A stretch of DNA of 64,000 nt from contig NW_024037059.1 in assembly GCF_015706575.1 (NCBI RefSeq), positions 31,072,129 to 31,136,128 on the forward strand. Reading direction: 5' to 3'. The position numbers and the translations under genes are program-made. The first letter of the stretch is position 1. The number at the start of each line of letters is the position of its first letter. The notes beneath the pieces are model-generated. The model did not search any database, was not told the origin of the DNA, and saw only the letters and a program-made list of their open reading frames with translations. The stretch is from Patiria miniata. Lineage: Eukaryota; Echinodermata; Asteroidea; Valvatida; Asterinidae. Below are positions 22,020 through 33,699 of this stretch, one piece after another.

Positions 22020-24560
22020 ACTTGGCCTATGCATCGTGCGGGAATTTGCACGCCTGCGCACTTGCAGTCATTTTTAGAAAAATATGTCGGTGACTTGCCT
22101 ACGTCACAGACAACCCGAACGTTTGCGGGTCAATCCAGGTCAATTCCCGCGCGGACCATCTATTTTTGAACCGATCGATATTGCGGTCGGCCGATATGTA
22201 ATCTGATACGTTCCCACGCCACGGCCAGGCACTATGCATACATGCTGCATACAAATACGTATACGTGTATGTACATGTATTGGATGATCCAGGGGATCGG
22301 CGAGCTTCAAGTCAATTTTTTCAAATCGGAGTTCGACTCGAAGCTTGCTTCATTTTATTTTTGACCAAAATGCAATTTGGCATTACATGTATATTCAAAG
22401 TTACATAATAATACAGCAAATATGAAAGACCGTTTAGATCTTTACATCATTTGTTGTGAATTAGCCACTGGAAAACACAGTACAAAATAACTTTATTTAA
22501 GTTTAATAACTTTTCAAAATCTGCACCTGTGGTTTTTAGTATTTTACGACGATGGAAAAAAAAACATTTTTAAAGTTCTTTATCCTTTTTTCCCCGGCAT
22601 ATTTTTAAAGTTATATTTCATTGTCATAGTGCTAGCCCATAGGCATCGTGTCTTTTTGCTATCAGTCTTTAAGTTATCATTTTAAAAATTATTGTGTTTT
22701 ACAGGCATGTTTTATTCATAGGTTAATTTAAATGTAAGTTTTACTATTGTCAGTTCTTGCATGCTGTTTGTACTGTTTTTACTCTTTGATTTACACCAGG
22801 ACAAGAATGTGTTTGTTTTTAACTTAGATGACTAATACAAGTACGAATATGAATGTTCACCACTTGTCAATAATGTCGAGAAGTTATAACAACAAAGGCA
22901 TGAAAATAAAAGGAAATACACTTGATGCCAACTTCACGAAAGGATAGATCATGGGGGCAATTCCGAAGAGTCGTCAAAGAACAGACGCAAAACAAACAAT
23001 CCAGATTATAATCTCCCCCAGGCTAATACATAGTCAAAAACCCGTTCTTTAAAAATCGAATCAGAGTAAGTAAGCAGTAAGCAGTAAGCATGACAAGTCT
23101 TTTAAAAAATAGTTTTGAAATTTTTGAATCAAATTGCAAAAGGTTTTCAGCGTTTTTACGGAGGGACTAAATTATCAATCCAAAAATCATACCTTTTTTC
23201 AAAATTCTTGTTCCGGCTGAAATTGCACGCAACGAACATTTTTTGGAAAGAAGTCTGGGTCAAAATCAGATAAAATCAACGAAATCATAACAATCAATGT
23301 TGAGAAAACTTCACCTGAATGTCTTTTGATTTTTTACGAAGAGACAAATTCGTGCAAAGGGTGGGGAATGGGTATCGGCAATTTGCCAAAACAACAAGTG
23401 TGTGGGATTTAGTTTTCACGACCAGACAAACATCTATGGGGATTAGTTACGATACCGGTACCTCGGAATTGTTGTTCCATTATTCTGTAATTGGTACATC
23501 TTTGAAGTTTCATCTGTGTTTCAAAAGTTAGTCAGTAGTATGCGAAATGTTTATTCCAAATCGTGACCAACTTAAAACCTCTTTTCTGACAACCACTGCA
23601 AGTTCAACGGGTGCATTATGTTATACCTGTTCCCCAAACCTAACCCTAACCGTTAAACCCCGACACCTATTGCGGCAAATTCACCCCTTCGTGAAAACGC
23701 TGACAAATTGGAATAAGCGAAATCTGGATAAAGTCAACACTGATAACTCAAAACCTGAAAGTCAAACCACCCCTCCATGGTCAAAGAAAACTGCATAGTA
23801 CTACGAAATAAAACAATATATATACCCTGATTAACCAAATTTCGAGTTGTTCCGTAGCTGCATGGGAGGCTATACTATCAAGGTTGGGGCCTTAGGCCTA
23901 TATATCGCAAGTCCGACTCCTCCGATGATAAACCTGGACCCCCGCCACGCCTCGGAAGTCCGAAATTTCCAAATTATTAGGCGTCGGACTGATGAGGTGT
24001 CGGACCTAGGCGTCGGAATTTTATAACAGTTATGGGCCTTATATTAGATTTTGCCGGACTTCGGCCTATATGCGTCTGACATAATTATATGAGGCTTAGC
24101 GGAGCCCTTAAGATTTCCCTTTAAGTCCAATGTTATTGAAAGGTCAGAAACGATGGAAAATGATGAATACTCCGAATACAAAATACTCTAAATAATTATG
24201 GAGAACTAGTGATCAAAGGCATCTTGTGAGCGAATAGTTCGTCAGTACTGATTGTTATTCTCCTCTGATGTCATTGTGTATCGTCTAAACATGAGAATGC
24301 AGTTTCTATTTTGTTGGTTTCTGACAAAGGAAGGCATTTCAAATACATGTATTTTGCACCAATTTTTAGAGAAAATATTCTGAACTTGCGGAAAAAGGAC
24401 CCACCAAGTCAGAACGTCGGCCAAAGAGGCGAAAAAAGATATGGTTTTTTTTTTGCATGCGGGAGGTGTTTGGTACGCCCACGGGGGTACGGACGTGCGG
24501 ATCCAGATAATCCACCCTAAGAATTTCTGTGTAATAAGCCATGCTAGAGTAAACTTTTAA
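22020..24560. other. Left part of the inserted block, no gene seen
   Basis: AT-rich, with TACATGTA-type palindromic words and many short frames. A SINE-like or telomere-like ACCTAACCCTAACCG occurs at 23638-23653. Confidence 0.4.
23893..24110. repeat. Palindromic AGTCCGAC repeat, decayed copy
   Basis: Imperfect units of TAGGCGTCGGAC, GAGGTGTCGGACC and AAGTCCGA in both orientations. Related to 27778-28085. Confidence 0.65.
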
Positions 24561-24589
24561 ATAATAAAACATGAATCAATGAAGTTGGA

Positions 24590-24987
24590 GGCTCACTCGG
24601 ATGGCAGGTAAGGGAGCCGCTGGTACGTTCAAGTTTGACACCACCGAGGAGAAAGAGAAGGCTGCCGGCCAAGGCTAATGCAGCTAAGGAGAAGGAGAGA
24701 ATCAAGGCCAAGAAGGAACGGGAAATGAAAGCCAAGATTGCAGAAAAGCCAAGAAAGCCAAAATGGTGAATAAAGTCAAGAAACCCGCGCCGAAGAAGTC
24801 ACCCAAGAAAGCTGCCAAGAAAACGCCATCCAAGTCAAATATACATCTGTCAAGAAATCCTCCACCAAGCCATGCCAGCCAAGCCAGCCAAGAAGCCAGC
24901 CAAGAAGCCAGCCAGCAAGAACACATCGAGCAAGCAGAAGAAAGTGTCGGCCAAGCCTTCGAAGAAATCATCGAATCAACAAACTAA
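24590..24987 (+). pseudogene. Histone H1 C-terminal tail pseudogene
   Basis: Lys/Ala/Pro-rich tail of a linker histone. It opens with GKGAAGTFKFDTTEEKEKAA, which matches the end of the H1 globular domain, and continues with KVKKPAPKKSPKKAAKKTPS and KPAKKPAKKPASKNTSSKQK. The winged-helix domain and start codon are absent, and the tail is spread over all three frames by at least three small indels, so no H1 protein can be made. It sits inside the foreign DNA of 22011-31229, away from any other histone gene. Metazoan H1 genes are intronless and often clustered, so this is a stray, decayed 3' fragment. Confidence 0.88.
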
Positions 24988-24996
24988 AACCAAAAC

Positions 24997-25012
24997 GGCT
25001 CTTTTCAGAGCC
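24997..25012 (+). promoter_or_regulatory. Histone mRNA 3' stem-loop
   Basis: GGCTCTTTTCAGAGCC: a 6-bp stem with TTTC loop, preceded by CCAAAAC and followed by ACAACA. It matches the stem-loop bound by SLBP in replication-dependent histone mRNAs. It lies 12-25 bases after the H1 tail stop and is intact although the coding part is broken. No clear CAAGAAAGA-type downstream element was seen. Confidence 0.93.
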
Positions 25013-25701
25013 ACAACATTTTCACAAAATAGATATGAGATATTCGTTTCTGCAATTTGCATTTTTATTAAATTTTATATTTTTCATGATTACTGTTTTT
25101 AAGTTTTCGTATAAAGCCCCCCCCCCCCCAAAAAACCCCCAAAAACATCATTGCATGAAAATAAGATATTTTCACCCCATATTCCATTCCGCGCCAGGGG
25201 ACAGCGCAAAGGGTGAATAAAAAAAACCATGATACAACCTCCTGATTCGGAGTACTCTAAACTCCCCCCCCCCCCCCCACACACACACGCACACCCACGC
25301 TTAATTGCACAGGCGTAGAAGTGGGGACGCGGCCCCATCCCCCATTTGCCCCCATCCCCCATTCGCCCCTTCCCCCGTCCCTAACGCCCCCTTCCCCGGG
25401 GTCTGGATAATGGTGCACGGAAAAAAGGAAAAATTAGGAACAAAGGAAATTTTATCCCCGCCCCGCCCCAAGGGGTCGGGATAATTGGCAAGGCCAAAAG
25501 GGTCAATAAAAAATGTGCATGGAGTGTTCCCGGTGCACCGCCCCCTATCTCCCCACCCTTCCAACCTGCACTCCAACCCGCGGGCCTCCCTCACCCCACC
25601 CACTCAACCCCGTCCCGTCGCTTTGGGATAAGGGACGAAAAAAAAGGCCATCAACAAACGGAATCCTTGCTTTGTAACGCTTCTTCCATAGCTCCTGCAC
25701 G

Positions 25702-25850
25702 GGTGCATGTCTATGTTCCCCAATTCCGATGTTCCCTAATACCGATGTTCCTCGAAATCCTTACCAATATAACCCTAACCCTAACCCTAACCCTAATCCT
25801 ATGGATTTGGGGGAACATCGGTATTGGGGAACATCGGGTAGATCCCCTGC
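25702..25850. repeat. Palindrome with telomere-like core
   Basis: Arms of CGATGTTCC and ACCGATGTTCC face GGAACATCGGTATTGGGGAA; between them lies TAACCC repeated about four times. Similar designs at 28378-28500 and 33587-33690. Confidence 0.75.
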
Positions 25851-27484
25851 TCTGCTGCACGTACGTACGTGTATACTGTATACAGACTAACTGATCATTC
25901 GCAATTTTTGGCATTTCCTTCGAAAAATGTCCATGCATATTGCTCGCGACCATCGCACAATCAAACCGACCACCCACATGTGGCACACCATTCGACAGCT
26001 AAAATCCTCAACTATTCGAAATAAATTCATTTGAATTTGAACCAAATACTGGAAAGAAGACAAACGGGATTGAAGAGATGGACTCCTACTCCTAGCGAGA
26101 GTGGCCGAAATTGATCGACGACGATGTCATGCGCGTATTTTAAAGCAAGAATTTGACGCTTGCGTCATAAAATTCGGCGCTGTTCACCTAATTTGCATAC
26201 GAAGGTTTCTGTGAATAGTTTGTCGTGGCCCCCACCCTCTGCCCCAAGGATCGGGATTATAATGCAAGGACCAAATCAAAAGAAGATTGAGAAATTCCAG
26301 GCCCTCCCAATCTGCGGCTCTCCCGGGGATATTCAACCCTCCTGGTTCGGAGTACTATAACCCCTCCACCTCTCTCTCCCCCTCTCTCTCCCAGGAATGA
26401 TATGCCATCCTCTTTGTTTTGGGAAATCCAACCCGTCCCCCCCCCCTCCACCCACGGGCAAGCAAGTCTGAATAAAATCACTTGAAGAATATGCAATCCT
26501 TTGTTTGGTAAATCCACCAGCCCTGCCCACTCCCACACCCACCCACTGGGCATGCAGATTTGGAACTTAGAATCACTGGAAGAAAATCCCCCGACCCCCA
26601 ACAACCCCTACCCGGCCTCAACCCCCCCCCCCCCCACCCCAACCCAGTCCCTTCTCGCAGTAAAAAAGAAAGTCTGGTCGGGAACGTAATTGCACCACCA
26701 CCGTAAAAAGACAAAAATCACTGTTGGAAAAGAAAATAATTTCAGCTTTCTTGGCATGGCTTCAACCGCACACCCCGCCCCCGCCACACCCCGGGGGTCT
26801 GAATATGATATCCAGGACAGGGGAAATGAAATGAAAGGGGTAGGCCTACTCCCAATAATGTAATAAAGGTGCATCATTCATCAGAAAACAAAACATCTTG
26901 GTTTTTAGATTAATTTGGTTTTTTTTATTAGAACGCAAGCGGTGATGGCGTGATCAATTATTGAAAATCATTTGCAATTTTTGGCTGTTCCATCGAAAAA
27001 TGCCAATGCATATTGCTCGCGACCATCGCACTATCAAACCGACCACCCACATGTGGCACACCATTCGTCAGCTGAAAACCTCAACTATTCGGAATAAATT
27101 CATTTGAATTCGAACCAAATGTTGGAAAGAAGAAAAATAGGATTGAAGAGATGGACTCCCAGTGAGATTGGCCGAAGACGATGTCATGCGCGTAATGAAG
27201 CAAGAACTTGACAATGACGTCATCATGAGCGGAGCTGTTCGCCTAGTTGCATACGAAGGTTTCTGTGAATAGTTTGTCGGGGCCCCCACCCTCTGTCTCC
27301 AAGGGTCGGGATATAATGCAATGACCAAACTCCGCTGGATCGACGGCCTCACCAGATGGAGCGGTCTCAGCGTGGATAAACTAACTGCGGCGACCCTTCA
27401 GCGAAGGAAATCACCCCTTCACCAGTCACACAACCCAGAAGAAGTGGACGGTTGTTGCGTCAACGGGCAGTAGCCTACGACGTC

Positions 27485-27486
<2 letters not shown>

Positions 27487-27526
<40 letters not shown>
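27487..27526. repeat. (GAT)n microsatellite
   Basis: About 13 perfect trinucleotide copies, giving Met or His runs in spurious frames. Confidence 0.95.
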
Positions 27527-27527
<1 letters not shown>

Positions 27528-27777
27528 AACAAAAGAAGATTGGGAAATTCCAGGCCCTCCCCTTCTGATGCTCCCCGGGATATTCAACCCTCCTGGTTTG
27601 GAGTACCTTAACCCCCCCCCCACCCCCCCCCCCCCCCGACTCATGCGGCCCCACCACCTCTCTCCCCCCAAGAGCAGCACGTCTTAAGATTAATAACTAA
27701 AAAGAACATAAAGGACATTCCACCCTCTTTGTTTTGGGAAATCCCCCCCCCACAACCCCTACCCGGCCTCAACGGGG

Positions 27778-28085
27778 TCCGCTCATAAGTCCGACGCCTC
27801 ATAAGTCCGACAAAATCACATCCCCTAACCAAATAAAGGCCCATAAGTCCGACGCCTCATAGGTCCGACGCCTAATAAATCCGACGCCTCATAGGTCGAC
27901 GCCTCATAGCTCCGACGCCTCGTAAGTCCGACACTCGTTTTTCCGTTGTCGGACTTTTGAGGCGTTGGACTTATGAGGCGTCGGATCTATGAGGCGGAAT
28001 AAATAAAGTCCGACGCCTCATAAGTCCGAAATTTCGGACTTATGAGGCGTCGGACCTATGAGGCGTCGGACTTATGATACGGTCC
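27778..28085. mobile_element. Palindromic TCCGACGCCTCATAAG element
   Basis: About 12 copies of TCCGACGCCTCATAAG or a variant; the left half is in one orientation and the right half inverted, so the whole could fold into a hairpin. A telomere-like CCCCTAACC lies off centre. It interrupts a C-rich unit: flanking CGGCCTCAACGGGGTCC and GTCCCGCCTCAACCC suggest a short target duplication. Confidence 0.7.
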
Positions 28086-28377
28086 CGCCTCAACCCCGGC
28101 CCGGTCCATGATATCGCAGTAAAAGAAAGTCTGGTCGGGAACGTCATTGCACCAAATTAAAAGACAAACTTCACTTGTTGGAAAAAACAATTTCAGCCCT
28201 CTTGGCGTGGTTTGAACACCACGCTCCGCCCCCCCCCCCCCCCCCCCCCCACCGCCCCATCCCCAGGGTCGGAATATGGTATCCAGGGCAGGGGAAAGGA
28301 AAAAAAGAAAGTGGTATTCCCAATAATAAAGTCACATCATTTATCAGAAAACAAAACATCTTGATTATTTGGTGACT

Positions 28378-28500
28378 GCTCTATGTTCCGACACCCCTAT
28401 GTTCCGACAACCTAGATTGTGTTACTCCCGGTTAGGGTTAGGGTTAGGAATAGGAATATGTGCAGTCGGAACATAGGGGTGTCGGAACATAGAGGTGTAA
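28378..28500. repeat. Palindrome with telomere-like core, second copy
   Basis: CTATGTTCCGACACCCCTAT on the left mirrors GTCGGAACATAGAGG on the right; the core has GGTTAGGGTTAGGGTTAGG. Lies inside a C-rich unit. Confidence 0.75.
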
Positions 28501-30217
28501 CCGATCATTTTATTAATCTTGGGTTTTTATTAGAACGCGCGCGGTGCCGGCGGGCCGGATATAGCCGGCGTGATCAATAATTGACAATCATTCGCAATTT
28601 TTGGCAGTTCCAGTGATAAACTTCCATGCATTTTGCTCGCGACCATCGCACTATTAAACCGACCACCCACTTAGGCCACACCATTCACCAGCTAAAAAAC
28701 TCAACTACTCGGAATTAATTCATTTGATTTCAAACAAAATGTTGGAAGGAAGAAAAACAGGATTGAAAAGATGGACTCCCTTGGACAATACGAAGTTTGA
28801 GTTCCAAAAAGGAAAACGCGAAAACAATATTTTAATCGTCAAAACTCACCCTTTCATTTTGACGCTGTCTTCGGCAAAAGGAAGCGGACATCATTCTGTT
28901 GCTTTCAGCATGTAAATTTCTGGCAGGTGCATCCTCCGATGTAGGCCTACAGTGATATTATTCATAAAACTGAAGGAGTCTGGCCGAAAATTGGCCGAAG
29001 TAGATGGCATGCGCGTCAGCAAGAATTTCATGATGATGCTATAATGAGCGGCGCTGTTTACCTAATTTGCATATCAAGATTTCTGTGTTGGTGGGGGCCC
29101 CCACCACCCACCGGCCACTAGGGTCGGGATATGTTGCAAGGACCGAAAAAAAGAAAAGGAAATGTGAAATTCCACCCTCCTCCTTTTGAGCCCCCCCCCC
29201 CCCCCCGGATTGTAAGCTTCCTGGTTTTGAGTACTCTACCCCCGACCCCCCTCTACACTCACGAGGCATCCTCCCCCACGCCCCCCCCCCCTCCACCGGC
29301 AACCCCTTATGTGCACTCCCCTTCCATGGGGTCCTGATATGGTGCAGGTGTTAGAAATGAAAGACAGGAAATATTCCATTATCCTGGTTCTCAGTACCCC
29401 CCTCCCGTTCCTTTCCCCCCACCCAGGGGACCCCACCCCGCCCCTCAAGGTGTTTGGATATATGCAATGGCCCTTCACCCAAAGAATGTGCATATTCCAC
29501 CCACTGTGTCTTTGTTCCCCCGCCCCCACCCCATCCCCTCCCCCTCCCCCTCCCCCTCCCCCACCCCACCTGCAGGCCTCCCCCGCCCCACCCGCGGGCC
29601 ATCCCCACCCCAACCCACCGCCCAACCCCGTCGCATCGGGATACAGGGGAAAAGGGACAGAAAAAAGAGACACACACACATTTCATCAAACGGGATCCCT
29701 TTAATCAAACGGGATCCCTTTAATCTTCGTAACCGTCTTCCACTGAGCTATATATATCTCATGCACGTTGCACGTGTTTATATCACGTGATTACTTCACT
29801 ATCATTCGCAATTTTGGGCAGTTCTAGCGAGCAATTTTTATGCATATTGCTCGCGACCATCGCCGTATCAGACCGACCACCCACATGTGCCACACCACTA
29901 AAAAGCTGAAAACCTGTTCTATATGGAACTAATTCAGGTTTTCCCCAACCAAATTCGAGAAGAAAGAAATTTAGGATTAAAAAGATGGACTCCGTCGAAA
30001 AATAAGAAGTTTTGGTTCCTAAAAAAAAACACGCTAAAAAATGTTTGAACTGTCAAAACTCAGGCAATAGTTCATCGATTTTGACGCTTTCTTCGGCAAA
30101 AGAAAGCAGATATCATGAGCTTTTCTACTGTAAATTTCTGGCATGTTCACTCTCCGATGCATAATGATTTCATTCATAAAACTGAAGTGAGTCGGGCTGA
30201 AATTGATGGCATGAGCG

Positions 30218-31137
30218 TAGCTGGAGTTACCCAGCCCTGAGTTTTATCATTGGGTTGTCTATAAGGGCTGGAGCGAATTTTTCTCGTAACTTGTAGTATT
30301 TGCAAAAAAATTTGGAAAATGTTCAATTTTGTCCCCGTTACACACTAATTGCAACTGCAACTCACCCCAAACTTGCCTGGAATAACCATTACACAGGTCC
30401 TTGAAGTAAAAAACGATCCACGATGAAGATTCAGCCTACAATTGCAGTGAAAACAGGAGGAATAACCGCTAACCTGACAACCTTTCAGGCATGGCCAGGA
30501 CTGCTATTGGTTTGTGCACAAAAAAAATTGTGTACAATGAATGGCGGTCGATTAACAGGCACAGAGAGCGATCGCTGTCAACTACTCGTTTTGCCGGCTG
30601 CGCTGGCGTTGGCGCGTGACGTCACGCGGAAGCGTAACACCCGATGACTGTTTCATGCACTATTGGTTGCGGTTCCAGTACCAAAGCTGTGATGCGAGTG
30701 GTAAACCTTATACTAGTGCATGAAACAGTCATCGGGTGTTACGCTTCCGCGTGACGTCACGCGCCAACGCCAGCGCAGCCGGCAAAAACGAGTAGTTGAC
30801 AGCGATCGCTCTCTGTGCCTGTTAATCGACCGCCATTCATTGTACACAATTTTTTTTGTGCACAAACCAATAGCAGTCCTGGCCATGCCTGAAAGGTTGT
30901 CAGGTTAGCGGTTATTCCTCCTGTTCTCACTGCAATTGTAGGCTGAATCTTCATCGTGGATCGTTTTTTACTTCAAGGACCTGTGTAATGGTTATTCCAG
31001 GCAAGTTTGGGGTGAGTTGCAGTTGCAGTTGAACATTTTCCAAATTTTTTTGCAAATACTACAAGTTACGAGAAAAATTCGCTCCAGCCCTTATAGACAA
31101 CCCAATGATAAAACTCAGGGCTGGGTAACTCCAGCTA
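30218..31137. mobile_element. Intact Mutator-like foldback element
   Basis: Two ~430-bp near-perfect inverted arms with a ~60-bp centre. Ends TAGCTGGAGTTACCCAGCCC and inverse. Exact 9-bp duplication GCATGAGCG at 30209-30217 and 31138-31146. It interrupts the fourth C-rich unit. No transposase; non-autonomous. The high arm identity suggests a recent origin or recent arm homogenisation. Confidence 0.88.
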
Positions 31138-31493
31138 GCATGAGCGCAAGCACGAACTCAACGTTGACGTCATAATGAGGGGCGTGTTGACCCCAATTTG
31201 CATAGGTGAATTTTCGCGATAAGTTTGTATGTGTAATGGTTATTCCAGGCAAGTTTGGGGTGAGTTGCAGTTGCAATTAGTGTGTAACGGGGACAAAATT
31301 GAACATTTTCCAAAAAATTTTGCCTATACTACAAGTTACGAGAAAAATTCGCTCCAGCCCTAATAGACAACCCAATGATAAAACTCAGGGCTGGGTAACT
31401 CCAGCTAATGGTTCACCATGAATGATGGAGGTAGTTCACCGCATAATTAGTTGACTTATTCGTCGTAGTGAAACGAAACAAAGAAAAAGAATC

Positions 31494-31525
<32 letters not shown>
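31494..31525. repeat. Poly-C tract
   Basis: About 32 consecutive C. Length is likely to be unreliable in assembly. Confidence 0.85.
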
Positions 31526-31526
<1 letters not shown>

Positions 31527-31677
31527 TACTCGGACATGAAACCCCTAATATGTTACCTCGTTGGAGTGAAACCTTGGTTCACAAATGATTCATCAGCTGT
31601 GGTGCCGAACCGCGCCCACTGTCACATCACAACTAGATACAGTACATATCATGCAGGTTCACGCAAAGCGGCAGTAT

Positions 31678-32194
31678 CAGGGTGACCGTAAGGTCATGGC
31701 CATATTCTGCTAAATGCACTTCAAAAATCTGTCAGATTTATCAAAAGTCTGCCAAATTCCCCAGAAAAAAATACCGTCACTATAAACACTTAAAATCACA
31801 TGCAGATGTTGTAGTATTGTCTTAATTAAGGCTCAAGTTACATTTATAAACAAGCTGTAGTCACATAAAGATGTCATGAAATTGCGTAAATTTCAGGCAA
31901 AACGTGATTGCGTCACGACGACGTCCGGTTCCCATTGAACCTCAGCACCTAGACCAGCCAACCTGTCCCATTATGCAAGTTTTGTTTGAAAAGATTTTTA
32001 AACAAATGAAATTTTTTAAACAAATGTACCGCTTTTTTTCAAATTTGCTATGTTTTTCTGTCAAATAACCATTTTTACAGAATAATGCCAGAAATCTGCC
32101 CAAAAAATGAATTCTGTCAAATTTTGTCAAAACTCGTTTTTTAACCAAAAAAATCTGTCAAAGTTAGCCGAAAATCGGCTAAAATGGTCACATG
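31678..32194. mobile_element. hAT-like MITE, CAGGGTGACCGT family
   Basis: Ends CAGGGTGACCGTAAGG and (inverted) CATGTGACCATTTTAGCC. Flanks GGCAGTAT and GGCCATAT match at 6 of 8. Same family as 62433-62942; both contain AATCTGTCAGATTTATCAAA. Confidence 0.75.
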
Positions 32195-32783
32195 GGCCAT
32201 ATAGCTAGTACTCGTACACGTGTAGCTGTATCGATAGTACAATAGCGCCCTCTCTAAAGTGAAAAGGGGGAGATCGGGCCCGTTAACACAATCATCTTTG
32301 AAGTTTGATATTGCTCATGTCTGTTCCCTGCTCCATGTGTTGTCTTTTCATGCAGATTTTATGACTGAGCAAAACAAGTGCGCAGTGTGATTGGATCATC
32401 GTAGGCCAAGTTTTAGTTTCATTTCAAGCGAAATCATCCAAATCCGAAGTTAACTTCCTCCACTTTTACTTCTTCCATTCTTTTTCTAGTCCGTCTTATC
32501 AAAAAGTGATAGTGTTTTTAAAAAGTCAAATTTAGCAGGGAAAATATTGAAGTATTTACTGAAAAAACACTTTGAAATTTTCAGACCAGTCTCACATAGG
32601 GTTTGTGCACGGGGTGACAAGTGATGGCCAGATTTGGTAATCTTTCCTTTCTCCTAACTATATAATGCTTCTTTGTAATGCTTTTATGTACCAGCACTAA
32701 AACTCACAGATCCTAGACACCAGGATAAAATTAGACTGTTCTGAGCTCTAGTACAAAATGCACTGAGCGGACTTGCCTTAATT

Positions 32784-33398
32784 GGTTAGACGCGTGATAA
32801 CGGGCATTAATACCCGTTGGCGCGTAATCGCGAATTTTCCAGATGTGCCATTGTGTTGGGTTTTTGCACGACATCTAAAACGGAAATATTCATAAAACTG
32901 TAAGTAAAACTACTTCTTATTTAAGATATAATTGTTCCAAATTATTTAAAAAATAAATACTTCAGGATATAACAGATGGTATTGTGCAGTTTTTGTCGTC
33001 ATAGATGAAGTATTTACCCGGGAAATAAACGTCAAATTTCGAGGAGAACACCGTTTACCTAAATTTCGTTTTTAATTAGGCTTTCATTAAAAAGTTTTAG
33101 AGATAGGATGCCGAACCGATGAAACAAAAGCGACATTTCATTGTTCATCTTAAAGCTATAAGATATTGTGCTCGGCATTACCATGGTTATGTAGTTATCA
33201 CTTATCAGAATTCAATAATAAAGACCAAAAACGTAGACTTATGAATATTCAAAAATATAATTCGCTGGCTTGACAGACTTCGTGGCCAGATCGGGGGAAG
33301 AGCCTTGAATTCTGAAAGCCACCGCGCGCAGTGGTCTTTGTTGAAAAGTATTCATGGTATTTGCCACCAGTATACAGGCCGTTATCACGCGTCTAACC
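32784..33398. mobile_element. Inverted-repeat element GGTTAGACGCGTGATAACGG
   Basis: 20-bp terminal inverted repeat at each end. No clear target duplication. Internal text (GTCGTCATAGATGAAG, TTTACCCGGGAAATAAA) recurs at 59360-59450. No coding potential. Confidence 0.65.
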
Positions 33399-33586
33399 AG
33401 GAGTTGGGCGAGTCGTTCATCCTTGTGTGTAGGTTCCGTGTGAAACTGCTCTTCGAAGTGTGATACAAAAGAAGTTCTGGAATCAGAAACATGTGTTGGC
33501 TTTCAAAGACATTTTTTTTTTGGGGGGGGGGGTGGTGAGATTTAAATCTCTCCGTGGGTACCATTATCGCTAGCCCACACAGGGTC

Positions 33587-33690
33587 TACCCGATGTTCCC
33601 CAATACTTATGTTCCCCAAAATCCATAGGGTTAGGGTTAGGTGGGTTTAGGGTTGGGGAACATAGGTATATGCACCCAGCCCACACCACG
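33587..33690. repeat. Palindrome with telomere-like core, third copy
   Basis: GATGTTCCCCAATACTTATG on the left, GGGGAACATAGGTAT on the right, TAGGGTTAGGGTTAG core. Confidence 0.7.
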
Positions 33691-33699
33691 TAACACAAG

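Larger units (their letters stand above)
22011..31229. mobile_element. 9.2 kb inserted DNA block with 9-bp duplication
   Basis: Flanked by an exact TGTGTAATG (22002-22010 and 31230-31238) that occurs once, unbroken, in the intact foldback copy. So this block was inserted as a unit with a 9-bp target duplication. Ends are CACATACGAACTT and (inverted) TACAAACTT, a weak and offset inverted repeat. It carries the H1 pseudogene, the C-rich unit array and later insertions; no transposase frame is visible. Confidence 0.75.
25095..31229. repeat. Tandem array of ~1.1 kb C-rich units
   Basis: Each unit has an AT-mixed head with TGCATATTGCTCGCGACCAT and ACCGACCACCCACATGTG, a middle with TTTGCATACGAAGGTTTC, and a tail full of poly-C tracts and TCCTGGTTCGGAGTACT. 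Heads recur at about 25933, 27006, 28625 and 29839 after a partial tail at 25095. Spacings of 1.07, 1.62 and 1.21 kb; the long one is explained by small insertions. The C-rich tails give many meaningless Pro- and Gly-rich frames. Confidence 0.75.
21470..31407. mobile_element. Mutator-like foldback element split by 9.2 kb insertion
   Basis: Left end TAGCTGGAGTTACCCAGCCC at 21470, right end its inverse finishing at 31407. Exact 9-bp duplication ATGGTTCAC on both sides (21461-21469, 31408-31416), the size typical of Mutator-like transposons. Its own sequence is only 21470-22010 plus 31239-31407; the rest is inserted. The intact copy at 30218-31137 shows that the two halves were once joined. Confidence 0.85.

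Noticed and set aside
24763-24987. Working histone H1 gene
   Set aside because: No globular domain, no start, and several frame changes despite the intact stem-loop.
25780-25800. Chromosome end
   Set aside because: Only about four TAACCC copies, inside a palindrome and far from any edge.
25099-29790. Many Pro- or Gly-rich proteins
   Set aside because: Shadows of poly-C tracts in the C-rich unit array; unit-to-unit frames are not conserved.
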